Positions 8,558 to 19,348 of a stretch of 64,000 bases of DNA are shown here, piece after piece; positions within the stretch are counted from its first letter, which is position 1, and the number at the start of each line of letters is the position of its first letter. The position numbers and the translations under genes are program-made. The stretch spans positions 372,292 through 436,291 of the forward strand of contig NZ_VOSC01000025.1 in the NCBI RefSeq assembly GCF_007997385.1, given 5' to 3'. A model generated the notes under the pieces. The model did no database searches. It was not told the DNA's origin and saw only the letters and a program-made list of their open reading frames with translations. The DNA comes from Seonamhaeicola algicola (GTDB lineage: Bacteria; Bacteroidota; Bacteroidia; Flavobacteriales; Flavobacteriaceae).

Positions 8558-9103
8558 TTATTTAGTAAACGGTACAGCAACTCTTGTTGTGCCCCAACCT
8601 AAGTGCATAGTAACCCCGTTTTTAGCTTCAGTAAAAGCTATTGAAAAAGCTTCTAAAACATCGGTGCTAGTAGTTACAGGCACAGTAAGTCTTGCAACAT
8701 CATTAGCTTCTTTGTAAAAATATGATCCCCAAACATTAACATCTTTACTAATTATAGCTGTCCATTCATCATCACCAGGAATGGTGTAAAATGTATACGT
8801 ACCAGCTTTAACAGTGGTATTACCTAATTTCATATCTGTAAACAATGTAAGTTCTGCAGCTTCGTTAGCTCCAACTCTCCAAACTTTTCCGTTAGGAGCT
8901 AAAGTAGCAAGGTCTCTTCCTTTTAATTGTGGACGACTGTAAATTATTCTAATTAATTTATTTGAATCTTTATAGCTTGTAGGAAATGCAGCTGCATCCA
9001 TTGGGCTTTTGTCTAAATCTCTAAATTCTTGAGCGGTAACATTGGTAGTTAAAAATAAGGTTAAAGCTAGTGTAATAGCACCTAAAAAAGATAATTTTTT
9101 CAT
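8558..9103 (-). CDS. DUF2911 secreted protein
   Basis: Starting at 9103 the 181-residue product has a clean signal peptide (MKKLSFLGAITLALTLFLTT..TAQE); an upstream in-frame Met at 9142 would spoil it. The body carries the DUF2911 features: RIIYSRPQLKGR, a KVWRVGANEA segment, and GTYTFYTIPGDDEW, then MHLGWGTTRVAVPF at the end. The family is common in marine and gut Bacteroidota and has no established function; it is probably periplasmic. It appears monocistronic. Confidence 0.85.
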   Translation of the reverse strand: MKKLSFLGAITLALTLFLTTNVTAQEFRDLDKSPMDAAAFPTSYKDSNKLIRIIYSRPQLKGRDLATLAPNGKVWRVGANEAAELTLFTDMKLGNTTVKAGTYTFYTIPGDDEWTAIISKDVNVWGSYFYKEANDVARLTVPVTTSTDVLEAFSIAFTEAKNGVTMHLGWGTTRVAVPFTK

Positions 9104-9218
9104 GTTTTTTGTTTTATGTAATTCAATTAATGTGGTCTGCAAGTTAGTGTGAAACTTACCTTGTAAACGTTAAATTTTACATAAAATATGTTAAAGCCTG
9201 AAAGCTTAAAACTGAAAG

Positions 9219-10496
9219 TTATAATTTGATTATTTGTTTTGAAACTCTGCCTAAGTTATTGTGAAATTCAACAATGTAAATACCACTAGATAAATGGCTT
9301 ACGTTAAAATTGTATGTTTTTGTTGTAGAGGCTGTTATAATATCTCGCTGAAGTTTTTTTATTAATTTACCATTGTTATCATACAAATTTATAAGAAGAT
9401 TATCTGGTGAATTAAAGCCTATTGTAAAAGCTAAGGTTTCTTTAATTGGGTTTTTGGTTATGGTTATGTTTAACGGGTTTTTAGTGAAAGCTTCCTTTAA
9501 GTTTTCAGTGTTTAAAGACTCATTACTGTATTTATAAATACCAGTGCCGCTTGCATAAGCTAACGTGTTGTTTAATACAAAAATGCGGTTTAAATTTCCG
9601 CCTATGTTTAAGTTTGTCCAGGTTTGCCCGCCATTAGTAGTTTGATAAAAACCAGTATTATGCCCACCCATCCAACCGGTATTTTCATTAATAAAACCTA
9701 CAGCTTGTACATCACTTTCAGGAGCATCAAAACTAGTCCAAGTAATACCAGCATTTGATGAAGAGATTAATTTACCGGGGTTAGGGGCAGTGCTATAAAC
9801 TGCTCCAAAAAATATGTTGGGATTATTGTTTAAAATTTGAAGTTTCCAAACATATTCACCCGCAATGTTAGAGTTGTAAATTTCTGTCCAAGTTTGTCCA
9901 CCATCAGTGGTTTTTAAAATAATAGCCCCAGTAGTGCTTTTGCCAGCAACATAACCAGTGGTTTCAGAAGTGAATTTTATTTCAACTAAAGCTGTAGCGT
10001 ATGCAGACATATCAATGTATTGCCATGTGTTACCGCCGTCTGTAGATTTTATAACGTGAGCAGGCTCAAAATAAGCGCCACAACCATAAATTGTTGAAGC
10101 TCCAGCAGTATCAAGGCCACAAATAGCATTGGGGTTTGGGCTTATGTTGGTAACTTCTGCCCAAGTTTGTCCGCCATTAGTAGTTTTAAAAAAAGTATCA
10201 TTTAATGTGCCTAAAAAACCAATATTTTCATTTAAAAAAATGATGTTTCTGAAATAATAATTGCCTGGTAAATTGGTTTCATTAAGTTGCTCTGTCCAAG
10301 TTAAACCGCCATCGGTGGTTTTGTAAACAGCCGCATGCCAACCGTTTGCGGCCCAACCTGTAGTTTCGTTTAAAAAGAAAACATCATCAAAACGTGTTCC
10401 ATCTCCGTTTGAAACTAAGTTGGGCACTGTTTGCCAATTTGCTTGTGCAAAGGTGATTATACCTATAAAAAGAGGTAGTATTTTTATGAATTTCAT
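9219..10496 (-). CDS. Secreted BNR/Ycf48-like beta-propeller with T9SS sorting domain
   Basis: 425 residues with a signal peptide (MKFIKILPLFIGIITFAQA). At least six Asp-box motifs are present: TTDGGLTW, TTNGGQTW, STDGGNTW, TTDGGQTW, SSNAGITW and TTNGGQTW. They mark a sialidase/Ycf48-type beta-propeller. The C-terminal 80 residues form a type A T9SS sorting domain (PIKETLAFTIGF..., then HLSSGIYIVEFHNNLG, ending in KQIIKL). The catalytic residues of sialidases are not evident, so a binding or scaffold role is more likely than hydrolysis. It lies 45 bases downstream of gatB-aspS but is probably a separate gene by function. Confidence 0.8.
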   Translation of the reverse strand: MKFIKILPLFIGIITFAQANWQTVPNLVSNGDGTRFDDVFFLNETTGWAANGWHAAVYKTTDGGLTWTEQLNETNLPGNYYFRNIIFLNENIGFLGTLNDTFFKTTNGGQTWAEVTNISPNPNAICGLDTAGASTIYGCGAYFEPAHVIKSTDGGNTWQYIDMSAYATALVEIKFTSETTGYVAGKSTTGAIILKTTDGGQTWTEIYNSNIAGEYVWKLQILNNNPNIFFGAVYSTAPNPGKLISSSNAGITWTSFDAPESDVQAVGFINENTGWMGGHNTGFYQTTNGGQTWTNLNIGGNLNRIFVLNNTLAYASGTGIYKYSNESLNTENLKEAFTKNPLNITITKNPIKETLAFTIGFNSPDNLLINLYDNNGKLIKKLQRDIITASTTKTYNFNVSHLSSGIYIVEFHNNLGRVSKQIIKL

Positions 10497-10541
10497 ATAA
10501 CAAACTTAGCTAAAAAAGCTATAAGGCAAGTTTTGAAATAT

Positions 10542-13500
10542 TTATTTTTTCATAACTTTTACATTCATTTCTTCAACCTTTTTATCAGATAAAAGTGATG
10601 GTGCGCCAAATAGTAAATCTTCACTGGTTCCTGTTTTAGGGAAAGCCATAACCTCTCTAATTGATGCTTTCTTTTCTAAAATCATCATTAAGCGGTCTAC
10701 ACCCCAAGCAATACCACCGTGTGGTGGTGCGCCATAATGGAATGCCTTGTACATGGTGCCAACACTTTTCATCATCTCTTCTTTGTTGTACCCCATATTA
10801 CGGTAAGTGGCTTCTAAAATTTCAGGTTTGTGGGCACGAACAGAACCGCCACCAATTTCATAGCCATTCAAAATTAAATCATATTGTTGGGCTATAATTG
10901 AACCAATTTCTTCTTCTTTGCCGTTTATATGTTTTTCAATATCATAGGTTGCTGGCATTGAAAAGGGGTTGTGGGTAAATGTCCAGCTACCTTCGTCTGT
11001 TTTTTCAAACATAGGAAAATCTACCACCCAAGCAGGTCTTAATTCTTTTGCGTTTATTAGGTTTAGCATACGCCCCATTTCTTGCCTAACAGCATCTAAA
11101 GCTTTGTTTGCCGTGGCATAATCGGCGGCAGAGAAAAATACAATATCACCAACTTTAGCATTTGTTGCTTTAATAATATTGGCTGCTATAGTTTCGCCTA
11201 AAAACTTAATGATAGGCGATTGTAAATCATTTTCATTAACAATAATGTAAGCAAGCCCACCTAAACCATGTTCTTGAGCAATGCTTGTAAGTTTTTCAAT
11301 TTGCCCTTTAGACATGCGCTTTTTACCTTGCTCTTTAGCTGATACTTTTATACATTTTACAATACCGCCTTCATCAATAGGTTTGCTAAATACTTGGAAA
11401 GTAGTATCTTTTACTATAGCGGTTATGTCTTGCATTTCTAAACCAAAACGAAGATCGGGCCTGTCACAACCATATTTATCCATGGCTTCTTTGTAGGTTA
11501 AAACTTCAAAAGGTTTTAAAATCCATTTTTTACCATAAATTTTAGTAACAATATCATTGAACATTTTGGTGTTCAAATCTATAATTTGTTGCATGCTGGC
11601 ATAAGCCATTTCAATATCTAATTGGGTGAATTCTGGTTGGCGATCACCGCGAGAATCTTCGTCTCTAAAACAACGTGCAATTTGGAAATATTTTTCATAA
11701 CCACTTACCATAAGCATTTGTTTAAATTGCTGAGGTGCTTGTGGTAAGGTGTAAAAAGCTCCGGGTTCTTTACGTGAAGGCACAATAAATTCGCGCGCAC
11801 CTTCATCTGTTCCTGCACTTAAAATTGGTGTTTCAATTTCAAGGAAATCTTGTGCATCTAAAACATCGCGTATTAATTTTATAACCTTGTGGCGGTTTCT
11901 AATAACGCGGTGTACATCTTGATTTCTGTGGTCTAGAAATTTATACTGAAAACGTGTGGTTTCATTAGTTTTTAAAGCGCGTTTTATTTCAAAAGGTAAG
12001 GTTTTTGAAAGGTTTAGAATTTCTAAAGCTGATGTTTCTAATTCTATAGTGCCTGTTCTTAAGCTTGGGTTGAAATCGTCTTCTTTTCGTTTTACAATTA
12101 CACCCGTAACCATAATGACAGATTCTGGTTTAAGCTTAACCAAATGATCAATGTTAGCAAAGGTTTCTCTGCTTAAACGCACTTGGAAAATTTCATTACT
12201 AGAATCGCGTAAATCAATAAACATTAATTCACCATGATCTCTAACACTAGAAACCCAACCCGCTAATGTTACCGTTTGTGATATGGCATCTTCTGAAAGT
12301 TGCGTTGCAATATGTGTTCTGTATTCATCTTTAATAACTAAAGGAATTTGTGGTAAAACTTCTTCCTTTTGTGTGGTTGTTGATTGTTGGTTGTTGGCTA
12401 TTGATGTTTTTTTGCTGTGAACTTCTGCATTTTGTTTTTCATCATTTTCGGCAGAAAGTGCTTTTAAAATACTTTCGCGAATTACTTTACCAGAAGCACC
12501 TTTGCCAATAATAGCAATAACTTTACCAACTAGAATACCAGCTTTTCCTTGGTTTCCAGCTTTAATATCGTTGGCTACAGCTTCGTTTTCAGAAATTACT
12601 TTAGCAATAGCATTGTTTATAGTGTTTTCTGAAATAGTGTTTTCTTCAAAATAGGTTTTATAGTTGAAGTTATGATTTTCTATAAGTTTTGTAATAGCAT
12701 TTTGAGCTAAAACAGGTGTAACTTTATCATTTTTTAGCAAACTGAAAACTTCAATAAAATCATTGATGTTTTTAATGCTTACGTAATCTTCAGGTTTTAA
12801 GTTATTGGTTAAGGTTTTTGCAACAAATGATGGTTCATTTATGGCGTTGTTTATAGAAACAAAGGTTTCAGAGCGTAACGCATCTGCAGTAAAAAATTTA
12901 GCATCTTGCGGTAGTACCCCACCTTTAATTAAAATACGCTCTACAGCATAAGGTAGTGCACTTGTATCAACATGTATGGTGTTAATAGCATCTTTTATGT
13001 TTACAAAAGGTAAGTCTGGCTCAGAGATAAAGCGGTAATCTGCCTCAAACTCTTTTTTACGCATGGTTTTAGTTTGCTTTAAATCGGCATCAAATAAAAC
13101 GGTTGTTTGGTCTGGTCTAAACTTTTTATGCTCTAAAAAGTAGTTGAGTTGTTTGCCAACTTCTTCAATTAAAGCTTCTGTCATGAATTTAAAGGAGTTG
13201 AGGTTTTTAATCTCTGTTCTTGGGTTTAATTCATAACTATGTTTTTTTCTTAAAGATACTGATACATCAGATTTGAATTCACCTTTTTCAAGGTTAGCTT
13301 CAGATATTTTTAAGTTTTGAACAATACGTTGTAGGTATTGTGCGTAGGTTGAAGCGTCTTCAATATTTCTAATACATGGTTCAGTAACAATTTCAATTAA
13401 AGGCACGCCAGCTTTATTAAAATCTACTAAAGACACGTTTTTTTCGTGTATTAATTTAGCTGCATCTTCTTCAATATGTACTTGTGTTAAATTTACCGTA

Positions 13501-13883
13501 AATTCAGTGCCGTCGTTTCTAAAACATGATACTTGCCCGTTTGGAATTACCGGATTGTGAAACTGTGTGATTTGGATGTTCTTTGGGTTGTCAGGGTATT
13601 CATAATGCTTTCTGTCCCAAGAAATGACCTCATTACTAAAGGTAGATTTAACTGCTTTTCCAAAGTAAATAGCTTTGTTAATAGCTTCTTTGTTTACAGC
13701 AGGTAAAACACCCATTTGCCCAGTACAAACAGAACAAATATGATGGTTTGGTATATCTGTCTCTTCATTAGGACACGAGCAGAATAATTTGGTTTTTGTA
13801 TTTAATCTAATATGGGTTTCAAGCCCAATAACCAATTCTAATTCGTGCGCTTTTAACGCTTCATTTAATTGCTCTAAATCCAT
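10542..13883 (-). CDS. gatB-aspS: Fused GatB amidotransferase subunit and aspartyl-tRNA synthetase
   Basis: A 1113-residue fusion. Residues 1-478 are GatB, the tRNA-binding and kinase-like subunit that activates Asp- or Glu-tRNA for amidation. Its zinc cysteines are in FCSCPNE (35, 37) and ICSVCTG (50, 53), and the YqeY-like tail covers about 330-475. A low-complexity linker spans 479-515. Residues 516-1113 are a full bacterial AspRS. They comprise an anticodon-binding OB fold (GWVSSVRDHGELMFIDLRD), class II motif 2 (IARCFRDEDSRGDRQPEFTQ, 735-754), a GAD insertion (about 830-950) and motif 3 (GIAWGVDRLMM, 1057-1067). His 550 stands where non-discriminating AspRS enzymes have His and discriminating ones Leu. 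The start overlaps the gatA stop by one base. No stop or frameshift interrupts the linker. Confidence 0.93.
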   Translation of the reverse strand: MDLEQLNEALKAHELELVIGLETHIRLNTKTKLFCSCPNEETDIPNHHICSVCTGQMGVLPAVNKEAINKAIYFGKAVKSTFSNEVISWDRKHYEYPDNPKNIQITQFHNPVIPNGQVSCFRNDGTEFTVNLTQVHIEEDAAKLIHEKNVSLVDFNKAGVPLIEIVTEPCIRNIEDASTYAQYLQRIVQNLKISEANLEKGEFKSDVSVSLRKKHSYELNPRTEIKNLNSFKFMTEALIEEVGKQLNYFLEHKKFRPDQTTVLFDADLKQTKTMRKKEFEADYRFISEPDLPFVNIKDAINTIHVDTSALPYAVERILIKGGVLPQDAKFFTADALRSETFVSINNAINEPSFVAKTLTNNLKPEDYVSIKNINDFIEVFSLLKNDKVTPVLAQNAITKLIENHNFNYKTYFEENTISENTINNAIAKVISENEAVANDIKAGNQGKAGILVGKVIAIIGKGASGKVIRESILKALSAENDEKQNAEVHSKKTSIANNQQSTTTQKEEVLPQIPLVIKDEYRTHIATQLSEDAISQTVTLAGWVSSVRDHGELMFIDLRDSSNEIFQVRLSRETFANIDHLVKLKPESVIMVTGVIVKRKEDDFNPSLRTGTIELETSALEILNLSKTLPFEIKRALKTNETTRFQYKFLDHRNQDVHRVIRNRHKVIKLIRDVLDAQDFLEIETPILSAGTDEGAREFIVPSRKEPGAFYTLPQAPQQFKQMLMVSGYEKYFQIARCFRDEDSRGDRQPEFTQLDIEMAYASMQQIIDLNTKMFNDIVTKIYGKKWILKPFEVLTYKEAMDKYGCDRPDLRFGLEMQDITAIVKDTTFQVFSKPIDEGGIVKCIKVSAKEQGKKRMSKGQIEKLTSIAQEHGLGGLAYIIVNENDLQSPIIKFLGETIAANIIKATNAKVGDIVFFSAADYATANKALDAVRQEMGRMLNLINAKELRPAWVVDFPMFEKTDEGSWTFTHNPFSMPATYDIEKHINGKEEEIGSIIAQQYDLILNGYEIGGGSVRAHKPEILEATYRNMGYNKEEMMKSVGTMYKAFHYGAPPHGGIAWGVDRLMMILEKKASIREVMAFPKTGTSEDLLFGAPSLLSDKKVEEMNVKVMKK

Positions 13884-15283
13884 TATAGTATGTCTTTTAA
13901 GAAGTTAGCAAACTTCAAAACAAGTTCATCATTATTTTTTGCAGCTGTAATTTGCAAGCCTGTTTCAGTGCCATTAGGAACGGTTAGGGTAGGTAATTGC
14001 CCTAAACTGAAACCAACAGTGTAAGCATCAGATAAATACATGGCTAGCGGGTCTTTTAAGCTATCGCCAATTTTAGGAGGTGCCATTGGTGTAACTGGAG
14101 AAATTATAATGTCAACTTCGTTAAAATCGTTTTCAAAATTTTGAGAAATTTGATCTCTTAATGCTAGCCCTTTTAAGTAAATTTCATCACTAAAGCCTTG
14201 TGATAATACTTGGTTACCGCCAACAATTCTGCGTTTTGTTTCTTCCGAAAGGTTTTCAGAACGCGTAATAGAATAGCTTTCTTTTAAATTATCGGCATCA
14301 ATTCGGTTACCGTAATTTGTGCCATCTAAACGCGATAGGTTAGAGGCAGTTTCGGCCATTGCTAATGTGTAATAGGTAGATACTAAAGTGTCTGCTTCAA
14401 AAAAATCTAAAGCTTTTACTTCAATTCCTTTTGCTTTTATATTTTCAATTGTTGAAAGAAAATCTTTTTTTATGTTTTCATCAATAGCTTTACTATCAAC
14501 AAAGTTTTTAAAGTAGCCAACGGTTTTTATGTTTTCTGCATTTAAAATGGCATTTTGCTCAATTTTTGAAGAAGCGTAAGTGGTTTGGTCTTTTACATCT
14601 TTACCGCTCATAACATTTAGTACAATACGGATATCTTCAATAGATTTTGCAATAGGGCCAACACAATCTGTTGATGAGGCATAAGCCATTAAACCGTAGC
14701 GAGAAATACGACCGTACGTTGGTTTTAAACCATAAATGCTATTGTAACCAGCAGGTTGACGTACAGAACCGCCGGTATCACCGCCTATTGAAAATACGGT
14801 AAAATTTTTAGCAACATTTACAGCAGAACCACCACTAGAGCCGCCACCTACTAATTCTGGATTTTTGGCGTTTTTAACAGCACCAAAAATGGTGTTTTCA
14901 CTAGATGAGCCATGGCCAAAACTATCGCAGTTTTCTTTTACCAAAGGTATGGCGCCAGCATCTAATAATTTTTTAATGGCTGTGGCTGTGTAAGCAGATT
15001 TGTAGTTTTTAAGTAAAGTTGAACTGGCTGTGGTATAAGTACCTTCAACCATATATACATCTTTAATACCAAAAGGGATACCTTCTAACAAACCAATAGG
15101 TTCACCGTTGGCTATTTTTTCATCTACTTTTTTTGCCAAATTAATAGCAGTTTCATCAAGTAAACTATTAACAGTATTATGGGTGTTTGGTTTTAAAAGG
15201 GCTAATTTTTCTTTAACTAAATTAGTGCAAGAAATTTGTTTACTTACAAGTTTATTATGTAATGAGCGTATTTGAGAATCCAT
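13883..15283 (-). CDS. gatA: Asp-tRNA(Asn)/Glu-tRNA(Gln) amidotransferase subunit A
   Basis: A 466-residue amidase-signature enzyme that hydrolyses glutamine and channels ammonia to GatB for amidation of mischarged tRNA. The Ser-cisSer-Lys triad is visible: Lys 74 in GIPFGIKD, Ser 149 in GGGSSGGS, and nucleophile Ser 173 in GGDTGGSVRQPAG. The spacing is that of characterised GatA enzymes. It sits 2 bases after gatC and overlaps gatB-aspS by one base, so all subunits come from one transcript and probably in fixed stoichiometry. Confidence 0.95.
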   Translation of the reverse strand: MDSQIRSLHNKLVSKQISCTNLVKEKLALLKPNTHNTVNSLLDETAINLAKKVDEKIANGEPIGLLEGIPFGIKDVYMVEGTYTTASSTLLKNYKSAYTATAIKKLLDAGAIPLVKENCDSFGHGSSSENTIFGAVKNAKNPELVGGGSSGGSAVNVAKNFTVFSIGGDTGGSVRQPAGYNSIYGLKPTYGRISRYGLMAYASSTDCVGPIAKSIEDIRIVLNVMSGKDVKDQTTYASSKIEQNAILNAENIKTVGYFKNFVDSKAIDENIKKDFLSTIENIKAKGIEVKALDFFEADTLVSTYYTLAMAETASNLSRLDGTNYGNRIDADNLKESYSITRSENLSEETKRRIVGGNQVLSQGFSDEIYLKGLALRDQISQNFENDFNEVDIIISPVTPMAPPKIGDSLKDPLAMYLSDAYTVGFSLGQLPTLTVPNGTETGLQITAAKNNDELVLKFANFLKDIL

Positions 15284-15285
15284 AC

Positions 15286-15552
15286 TTATTCTTCTATAAC
15301 TTTTGAAACAACTAAATATCCTTTTTTCTGTTTAGGAAAATTGTCTTTTATAATTTGTTTTTCAGTTTCTGAGCTTTCAATAACAACATCATCTCTTAAA
15401 CTGTTAATTGAAACAGCATTGGTTTTATTGGTGTTAATAGTGTTGTTTGTTGCGTGTGCATTTTTAATAACATCAAACAACTTGCTTACAGCCTCTGAGG
15501 GTTTAGCGTCTTTGATACTCGACAGAACGTCGACTGTCATAATTTTGCTCAT
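15286..15552 (-). CDS. gatC: Divergent, short GatC-like amidotransferase subunit
   Basis: An 88-residue protein. Its second half matches the GatC belt: VSINSLRDDVVIES corresponds to the usual LREDEV-P-S segment. It is followed by EKQIIKDNFPKQKKGYLVV and SKVIEE, which correspond to the usual ALKNAP..GYFKVPKVIE tail. The first half is poorly conserved and lacks the canonical LARLEL-like first helix. Position directly upstream of gatA (2-base gap) supports the call. GatC normally stabilises the GatA-GatB interface. The first 25 codons are unusually GC-rich for this genome (GTC GAC GTT CTG TCG) and contain the hairpin-forming GACAG/CTGTC. An alternative start at the second Met (residue 5) is possible. 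Confidence 0.7.
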   Translation of the reverse strand: MSKIMTVDVLSSIKDAKPSEAVSKLFDVIKNAHATNNTINTNKTNAVSINSLRDDVVIESSETEKQIIKDNFPKQKKGYLVVSKVIEE

Positions 15553-15570
15553 TGCTAAATTTTTTAGATT

Positions 15571-15600
15571 AAAAAAAGCCTTCCGCTATTGGAAGGCTTT
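15571..15600 (-). terminator. Intrinsic terminator in front of gatC
   Basis: The stem AAAGCCTTCC / GGAAGGCTTT has a 6-base loop and is followed on the minus strand by seven T. It ends 19 bases upstream of the gatC start and about 30 bases past the stop of the 38-codon small ORF. It would either terminate a short transcript of that ORF or act as an attenuator for gatCAB. Confidence 0.75.
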
Positions 15601-15630
15601 TCAATATTTTAAAACAATAACCTTCCAATC

Positions 15631-15747
15631 CTAATGCTTAGGATTATTGAAATTATTATTGTTGTTATTATTTTGTCTCATTTTTATGGCCTCAAAGATA
15701 GTTAGAATATGCATAGAAAGCGCATTTTTTTTTGATTCGTATTTCAT
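15631..15747 (-). CDS. Putative 38-residue small protein (polyasparagine)
   Basis: An ATG-initiated frame of 38 codons, stop TAG. It begins MKYESKKNALSMHILTIFEA, continues with a short IKMRQ segment, then has seven consecutive Asn (residues 26-32) and ends FNNPKH. It is followed after about 30 bases by a good intrinsic terminator on the same strand. A TAnnTTTG-type element (TAGTTTTG, minus strand, 15858-15865) lies about 110 bases upstream without a matching -33 box. A balanced N-terminal half (basic, then amphipathic LTIFEAIK) argues against random sequence, but translation is unproven. I do not recognise the family. It could also be a leader peptide or part of a small RNA. Confidence 0.4.
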   Translation of the reverse strand: MKYESKKNALSMHILTIFEAIKMRQNNNNNNNFNNPKH

Positions 15748-16083
15748 AATTAATAGATTGCTAAAAAAAATGATTTTAAATTGTAAGTTCTTTAATGTTA
15801 TTGTGTAAATAATAAGTATTGTAAGTCTATTTATTGTAATAGTTTAATACAAACTAGCAAAACTATATGTTACTAACGTTAAATAGTGCATAATTATAAC
15901 TTTTAAAATATAAGCTGTAAGATGTTTTTGTGTTTTTTATTAGAAGAAGTTTTATAGTGTAATATTGAAAATTTGTTTTAAGGTATTTTTAAGGGCTTTT
16001 AAGCAACTTTTTTAATTTGAAGCAATTGTTAATAATTTTTGAATAAACTCTTTTAAAAGCGTTAAAAAGGCTTTTTAATTTTG

Positions 16084-16091
16084 TATATTTG
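16084..16091 (+). promoter_or_regulatory. Candidate -7 promoter element of gyrB
   Basis: TATATTTG fits the Bacteroidota -7 consensus TAnnTTTG. The start of transcription would be near 16097, giving a leader of about 130 bases before the gyrB ATG. A good TTG -33 box at 19-20 bases is missing. Confidence 0.4.
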
Positions 16092-16100
16092 TTATTAATG

Positions 16101-16125
16101 ATGATGCAATAATGCGTCATTTTTT
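16101..16125 (+). promoter_or_regulatory. Terminator-like hairpin in the gyrB leader
   Basis: ATGATGC (16101-16107) pairs with GCGTCAT (16114-16120) with one G-T wobble, and six T follow. It lies in the presumed gyrB 5' leader, just after the candidate start site. It resembles a weak attenuator. The stem is only 7 pairs, so chance is possible. Confidence 0.3.
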
Positions 16126-16214
16126 GTGTTAACAAAAGTCTAAAAGCAGTAGCATGTAAAACAGCTGCAGTATAAATATAACTTGCCTTAGCGCAGTAAA
16201 AAAAGCAAAAATAA

Positions 16215-18170
<1,956 letters not shown>

Positions 18171-18201
18171 TACCACTAAATAAGACAGTTTTTTTTGAAA
18201 G

Positions 18202-18226
18202 GCCTCGTTTTAAACGAGGCTTTTTG
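18202..18226. terminator. Terminator after gyrB
   Basis: GCCTCGTTT / AAACGAGGC stem (18202-18210 with 18212-18220) followed by TTTTTG. It also lies just past the stop of the convergent LacI-family gene. Confidence 0.85.
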
Positions 18227-18227
18227 T

Positions 18228-19259
18228 TTAATCTATATTTTCTTTAGTTACTATAGTTAAAGGTGTGTAATAATGGGTGTTTGGAGTTTTATTCATAACC
18301 AAATAATCACTTAAAAGTTTAATACCTTCATAGCCTTGAGAAAATGGGTTTTGAGATATTAAAAAATCAATAGTGTCATTTTTTAAATAAGTTAGGTTTT
18401 TATTATTGGTATCAAAGCCAATAACTCTAACGTTTTTAAGGCTGCCAGCTTCTAAATATTTTGAAATTAAAAACGTGTTACTAGATGGAACAAATACACC
18501 GTGAAGGGTTGTGTTATTAAAGGCGAGGTTTAACTGCTTGGTAATACTTTCAAAATCTGTAAAATTAGGTATTTCAACCTCAGTAACATTTACAGGTGAA
18601 TTCTTTTCTTCAAAATAGGTTTTAAAACCGTTAATTCGTTGGTTTATTGATGTGTGGTTCCCTTTGTTAAGTCTAAATACAGGAATTAAAATATTGCTGT
18701 TTTCGGGCAGCATTAATTTCATGAGTTTTGCTCCTAAATAGCCACTTTTAAAAGAATCTTGACCAATAAAGGATAATGGTTTCAACCCTTCAATTTGAGT
18801 GTTTATAAAGATATACGGAATGCTTTTTTGTTCTAGTTTTGCAACAATTTCAATAGTTTCTTTTTGAAAAACAGGCGCAATTAAAACAGCGTCAAAATTG
18901 TTAGTAATAATGGTATTAAAAGCATTAGTGTATGATGCGCTTTCAAATTGACTATACAAAAAAAAGGTGGTAGATACTCTAAAGTTTTTTACATCTTCAG
19001 TAGCAGCATCAATACCTTTTTTTGGAGCACTCCAAAATTCATTTTCAGTACTAGCTTCAGGTATTAATACAGCAATTTTATAGGTTTTATTTAAAGCTAA
19101 AGTGCTGGCAATTGTATTTATTTGAAAATTATGTTCCTTAATAATTTTCTCAATATGCGCTTTAGTTTTTTTTGATACACCGGGTCTGTTGTGTATTACT
19201 CTATCTACCGTTCCAGTAGAAACGTTTGCTTTTTTTGCTATGTCTTTTATTGTTGTCAA
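18228..19259 (-). CDS. LacI-family transcriptional regulator
   Basis: 343 residues. The N-terminal LacI helix-turn-helix is clear (TIKDIAKKANVSTGTVDRVI, with hinge sequence NRPGVSKKTKAHIE). A type I periplasmic-binding-protein-like sensor domain runs from about residue 60 to the end. The N-terminal half of the binding domain (YKIAVLIPEAS) and NNFDAVLIAPV are typical. It is transcribed divergently from the DUF1080/oxidoreductase pair, and a pseudo-palindrome with a central CG in the shared intergenic region is a good operator candidate. I infer local control of the sugar genes. The inducer is unknown. Confidence 0.92.
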   Translation of the reverse strand: MTTIKDIAKKANVSTGTVDRVIHNRPGVSKKTKAHIEKIIKEHNFQINTIASTLALNKTYKIAVLIPEASTENEFWSAPKKGIDAATEDVKNFRVSTTFFLYSQFESASYTNAFNTIITNNFDAVLIAPVFQKETIEIVAKLEQKSIPYIFINTQIEGLKPLSFIGQDSFKSGYLGAKLMKLMLPENSNILIPVFRLNKGNHTSINQRINGFKTYFEEKNSPVNVTEVEIPNFTDFESITKQLNLAFNNTTLHGVFVPSSNTFLISKYLEAGSLKNVRVIGFDTNNKNLTYLKNDTIDFLISQNPFSQGYEGIKLLSDYLVMNKTPNTHYYTPLTIVTKENID

Positions 19260-19348
19260 TGTACTAAACTATTATAAACGCATATTTTAAGACTACAAAT
19301 TAACATAAAATTGTGTATTTATTTGATATAGTAAAACTAAATTTATAA

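Noticed and set aside
10661-15634. Open frames on the plus strand opposite gatB-aspS and gatA
   Set aside because: Short, without signal, family resemblance or upstream signals; they mirror codon bias of the real genes.
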